Program-made: the position numbers and the translations under genes
Notes under the pieces: generated by a model
Told to the model about the DNA's origin: nothing
The model's input: the letters and a program-made list of their open reading frames with translations, nothing else
Database searches by the model: none
Shown: piece after piece, positions 59,450 through 64,000 of the stretch
Layout: each line of letters begins with the position of its first letter
How positions within the stretch are numbered: position 1 is the stretch's first letter
Origin: Tillus elongatus
Taxonomy: Eukaryota > Arthropoda > Insecta > Coleoptera > Cleridae
Length of the DNA: 64,000 nt
Direction: 5' to 3'
Assembly (NCBI GenBank): GCA_964006375.1
Contig: OZ023267.1
Location: 38,969,753-39,033,752, forward strand

Positions 59450-59970
59450 GAGTGAGATTTATTCTCACCATAATTAGACCCCTTTCGCTGTAATTAGAGC
59501 TGGTTAGCGTTATATACTAATTACGGCGAAAACACACCTATAAAGTAATACGGCTACAGTAGGCAGCCTCCTAGAACATTGTGAGATGTACGACGAGGTC
59601 GCCATCTCGGTGCGGAACCAGGCAGCATATTGTTACGACAGCTTCAATTACAACAAAATATTATAAAATAGAGACTGTGTACAACCAACCAACAATTTTG
59701 TAAATTGTCAGCCCTGGGCCATTTCTTTCCTAATATAGGGACAATGTATGCAAGGCTTGGTGTATTCTCACCACAATTAGGTCCACAGACTGCTTTCGCT
59801 CTAATCAGAGCTCGTCAGTGCGATATACTAATTACAACTAAGACATACCTATAAAGTAATACGGCTACAGTAGCCAGCCTCCTAAAATTATGTGAGATGT
59901 ACGACAGGGTCGCCATCTCGATGCGGAACCTGTCGTACATCTCAAAATGTTCTAGGAGGCGGGCTACTAG
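59450..59970. repeat. Direct repeat pair with an inverted tail
   Basis: TTATTCTCACCATAATTAG at 59459 recurs as GTATTCTCACCACAATTAG at 59763. Both continue through TATACTAATTAC, CTATAAAGTAATACGGCTAC, AGCCTCCTA and GTGAGATGTACGAC. From about 59929 the text runs back: CTGTCGTACATCTCA and ATGTTCTAGGAGGCGGGCTA are inverse copies of the preceding lines. Confidence 0.75.
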
Positions 59971-60195
59971 TTTGTAAGGATTTAGTGATAATAATGACCT
60001 GTAATGTTAATGTTTTACTAGTGTTTCTTTGTGTTGTATCTACGTCTAAAATGTTGGTGTTCTGTGTCACGTTGTTTACACATAGTTTGTGTATTTGTGT
60101 TAAACTGACAATATTGTTAGTTTGTAAAATCATATTCTCTATGTCTCGACTCGCCTTATGTTGATATGTTTCAAAGGGGTTAACAAAATAAAGAT

Positions 60196-60266
<71 letters not shown>
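60196..60266. repeat. (TA)n microsatellite abutting a truncated LINE
   Basis: TA tract with a G at 60211, ending one base before the first LINE codons. Confidence 0.95.
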
Positions 60267-60267
<1 letters not shown>

Positions 60268-60268
<1 letters not shown>

Positions 60269-61313
60269 CACTGGAGACCATGAGGAATTGCTAAAAATTC
60301 TGGAGGATTGCGGGTTTAGGGGGATTGTTTACGATTTATTAAAGAGTTATCTTCTGGGAAGAAGGCAGTATGTCAGGATTGAGGAGTGTGTTAGCACATG
60401 TAGGGATGTAGACTGCGGGGTTCCGCAGGGCACTGTCATTGGACTTATCCTTTTTAATATTCATATTAATGAACTGTTCTTTCAGTCGACTAGTGCAAAG
60501 ATTGTGGGTTTTGCTGACGATACAGCTGTTCTTTATAAAGCAAAAACGTGGTATGAGGCCGACTTGGTAGCGATCATGGAGTGGTTTAGTGAAAAATTGC
60601 TTACAGCTAATTCAAATAAGACAAAATTTGTACCTTTCTGTAGCTACGTTACTGGTTTGCCCTCGTACTCGTCTTTGCAGATCGCCCATGATGATGCAGC
60701 GCTACAAATCAGTGATGCTAAAAAATTTAGTATTTGGGGGTAGAGATGGACAGTCATATGCGATGGGACGCACATATTGACCACCAGGTTAAAAAAAATC
60801 GGTTTTTGAGTAGTAAATTTAAAGTATACAGAGAATTATTTGACCCTATACACCTTAAGATTTTATATCAGTCTCTTGTCGCGACTCACCGCTTGCATAC
60901 TAACTTGGTATGGGGAGGGGCTGCAAGGACACGCGTGGGGCGGTTGAAGGTGGCTCAGAAAGCTCAAAACAATTGGAAAAAGAAATTATACATACGCAAG
61001 TGATGATCTTTATAAGGAGATGAATGTTCAAGAACTGTTTCAAATCCATCTGGGAGCTGTTGGTATTTGGAAAAATAAAAATAGGAAAAGATTAGTTCAT
61101 ATGACCCACAACTACCACACGCGCTCGACTGGACATTTCAGTATAGTCGCAAGATTTCGTAGGTCGCATACACGTCGCGGTCATATTCGGCTGGGTCCAA
61201 GATTGTTCAACTGTCTTCCGGAGGAAATAAAATCCATTTCCAATGAGAAATTGTTTAGTAAGTCACTTACAGGTTGGATTCTAAAGTGGCCTCGTCGTAA
61301 TGCTAAAGATTAA
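60268..61313 (+). pseudogene. CR1-like LINE fragment (RT and C-terminal domain)
   Basis: The reading starts directly after the TA tract with DTGDHEELLKILEDCGFRG, which is the LINE reverse transcriptase block that normally follows the first catalytic Asp. It continues VYDLLKSYLLGRRQYVRIE, CGVPQGTVIGLILFNIHINE and the active site FADDTAV (60510-60530). Frames at 60734-61003 (WDAHIDHQVKK, LKILYQSLVATHR) and 61020-61313 (HNYHTRSTGHFSI, GPRLFNCLPEEIKSI) give the C-terminal domain typical of CR1/L2-like LINEs. Two frameshifts or stops break it. Everything upstream of the block is missing, and the break coincides with the TA tract. Confidence 0.8.
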
Positions 61314-61863
<550 letters not shown>

Positions 61864-62788
61864 CTTATTGGCATCTAAAAAATTGATTTCCAAGTCTAAT
61901 AAAAAAGAAATTACAAGTTCCTGTATGCCTCAGTGAACCAGGTAACATCACACTTGTTGTATTGTGTATAGCATTAAACATGTACGTCAGAAAAACCATC
62001 ATTGTGAAAATCACAATACGCAGCACCGTCCGTGAATCTCTCATGAACAACCCTGTGATTGTTCAGATCCACTTGGGACGTAGTTTAAAATTCTATCTGC
62101 ATTATCTCGGGAATAAATGGAAGACACTAGATTTAAGTCCAACGGAGTACAATACACGTATTGGACAGACAATAGTTCTCTCGAGCTGGGTGCATTTTTA
62201 TACACGTCCCCTTGATATTTATTCAAACTGTTCTATTATTCCATCAACAATTGGAGCACCATTGTGTACCCATCTGCGTTACGCGCCTTGAAAGAGGAAT
62301 ACAGCGCGAATCTTAAATCGTGGACCTCGCTTAAAGATCCCGTGACCTTAATTTCAGATAATACAGGTGACCAGTCTTCAATACAAAGACTGGTTCTTTG
62401 TGTTTAGGACCACGTGGTTAAACTTTGACAACTTAATATTCAAATCTTTTGATACCTAATGTAAGCTACCAATCGATCATTAACTTGTCCTAGTGGTTTC
62501 TTTTTGATGTTTATGGTTGTGACAATAAGGTATGTTGTAGTAATAATTTCATGCGTACCTACTTGAAACATGTAATTTAGTGACTTACCCCTTTCTTAAA
62601 GTTATACTTGGAATGGACCTGACTAAGTAGCTTCATCAAAGATGCAGAATCTCTTCATCACTGGAAAGAATAAACTTTCTAAAATTCAATAATAAAACAA
62701 AACAAAAATAAATATGTGCAAAAGTTAATGCTGTGATACAATAATAAGCAGAACAGCTGCTTTGTTTCAAATAAAAATCAAAAAATTT
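61864..62788. other. Unassigned DNA
   Basis: The 109-codon frame at 61962-62291 has no domain I recognise. No repeat termini seen. Confidence 0.4.
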
Positions 62789-62872
62789 TGGGACGCAGCA
62801 AATGCGTTACGGTAGCGAATTTTTATTAAATGCTTCAAATTTGTATAACTCAATTTTCTATACAACTAGAAA
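62789..62872. mobile_element. GGACGCAGC-family MITE, left end only
   Basis: GGGACGCAGCAAATGCG, then TTACGGTAGCGAATTTTTAT and AAATGCTTCAAATTTGTAT, after which similarity stops. Confidence 0.6.
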
Positions 62873-62929
62873 ATTGAGTTTTGGTGGAGTAAGGTATTTA
62901 CGAGGGCAATATACCAACCAAAGTTCATC

Positions 62930-63247
62930 AATATAACTTGGTTATTTTTTGAGATACAAATTTTTTTTCGGACAAGTGGTCCAATAGGGCTGTCTATCGA
63001 GCTCATCCAAACTATTAATGAAATAAAGATTCTTGTCAAGTTTCATAAAAATTGGGTAATAACTTTTTGGGTTATATATATATAAAATTTACACGGACCT
63101 TGGTTGCAGGTTCTAGGTTATTTTTTGAGATACAAATTTTTTTTCGGACAACTGGTCAGATAGGGCTGTCTATCGAACTCATCCAAGCTATTAATGAAAT
63201 AAAGATTCTTTCCAAGTTTCATAAAAATGGGTTAATAACTTTTTGAG

Positions 63248-63296
<49 letters not shown>

Positions 63297-63460
63297 TTAC
63301 ACGGACCTTGGTTGCAGGTTCTAGGGGCCCAAATTCGAGCTCATTTGATACAATTTTTGCAAAGTCTCACCATCGATACCTTCTTATTAGTGAATTATTT
63401 GAAAATAAAAATCGGTTAATTTTTTTAATAAAAATTCGCTAATAAGAACAAAACAGAACC
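62930..63460. repeat. ~180-bp direct repeat with short and long TA tracts
   Basis: ATTTTTTGAGATACAAATTT, GGGCTGTCTATCGA, CATCCAA and TTTCATAAAAAT occur from 62945 and again from 63121. The first ends in a 10-bp TA tract, the second in a 42-bp tract (63249-63290). Both are followed by TTTACACGGACCTTGGTTGC. After the second come GCTCATTTGATAC, CACCATCGATACC and ATTAGTGAATTATTTG, the foldback-family end. Confidence 0.75.
63249..63290. repeat. (TA)n microsatellite
   Basis: 42 bp of TA after TTTTTGAGTTA. Confidence 0.95.
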
Positions 63461-63732
63461 TAAGAAAAAAAATGCAACAGCACATGGTGTTCTCAGGCGG
63501 CCATCCATGCACTGACCCTACCCGAGGTTGCTCAACTTCCGTGATCGTATATTCAATGTGTTAAGGCAGCTCGCTTGTGATACTCAAATATCCAAGGTAT
63601 ATGTTTATCATTAATTTTTAAGTTTCGATTTTAAATAAATAATATTTATTAAATTATTTTTAAATTTGGCAATATTTACACAACTTTTAACAGTCCTGAT
63701 TGCATACGTACTGTTACTGTGTGAAAGAATTC
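63461..63732. other. Unassigned DNA next to the SINE
   Basis: No gene recognised; the stretch ends in the GT-rich tail of the SINE. Confidence 0.4.
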
Positions 63733-64000
63733 TGTGTGTGTGTTTTGTTTCTTTAACGTCGGCCTATTTCCGCGACTATGGCCAATCCCCGACGCCAGGG
63801 AGCAGTTTCACCTCACTATCCTGGAAATTTTGCCGAACTACTGTCTTTCTGTAAGGAGAGTAGGGATATTTAACGTGCCCAACATCATATGGACACTAGA
63901 CCGACGGCTTTACGCCCCCTCCGAAGGGCGGAACGTGCAGACATTCAACTTTCTCAAATACAATTCCAGAACCTCGGTTGATGTTAACGTTGCAGTTTGT
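63733..64000 (-). mobile_element. tRNA-derived SINE, second copy, cut by window end
   Basis: Closely similar to 42668-42910: CTATTTCCGCGACTATGGCC, CTATCCTGGAAATTTTGCCG, TTTAACGTGCCCAACATC and AGAACCTCGGTTGATGTTAA. The minus-strand tail (GT-repeat on the plus strand) is at 63733; the tRNA-like head would lie beyond base 64000. Confidence 0.8.

Overview
This 64-kb window is AT-rich animal DNA that consists almost entirely of transposable elements in several layers of nesting. The mix points to an arthropod, most likely an insect with a large repeat-rich genome: a Ty3/gypsy LTR element, Penelope-like elements with GIY-YIG endonucleases, Tc1/mariner-type DNA transposons, a PIF/Harbinger-like element, I-, jockey- and CR1-like LINEs, a tRNA-derived SINE, short foldback MITEs and about 18 long (TA)n tracts. 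I cannot name a species. I found no convincing single-copy host gene, rRNA, CRISPR array or prokaryotic operon.

Layout. 1-5479: AT-rich intergenic DNA with a PIF/Harbinger-like element (1812-2776), a tRNA-Met-like relic and a Penelope 3' end. 5480-12146: a nearly complete, young Ty3/gypsy element with near-identical LTRs, an ATAG target duplication, a tRNA-Leu primer site, one gag-pol frame cut by a single TGA, and a heat-shock-element array beside the TATA box in both LTRs. 12541-14865: two Penelope-like elements joined head to head; both, and the relic at 4.9 kb, end in hammerhead-like cores. 16.4-27 kb: transposase relics, one with roughly 530-bp terminal repeats and a probable 51-bp intron (17703-20444), one nested in a MITE (23104-24996), and a jockey-like LINE (20745-22217). 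27-40 kb: (TA)n tracts, MITEs, a composite repeat and a decayed Tc1 element (37487-39050). 41.7-43.4 kb: a mariner split by a SINE with a 14-bp target duplication. 44.2-45.9 kb: tandem and inverted GC-rich repeats. 47.1-52.2 kb: one LINE inserted in another. 52.3-55.9 kb: a large foldback element whose centre holds an acidic, exon-like ORF. 56-64 kb: more composite repeat, a CR1-like LINE and a second SINE cut by the window end.

The coding regions do not cooperate in a host pathway; each is, or was, the replication machinery of a mobile element. The gypsy element is the only one close to intact. The most notable observations are its heat-shock-type LTR promoter, the structurally conserved hammerhead cores of the Penelope relics, and the foldback family with hairpin termini and a (TA)n tract at a constant internal position. 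All calls come from reading the sequence; no search, alignment program or folding program was run.
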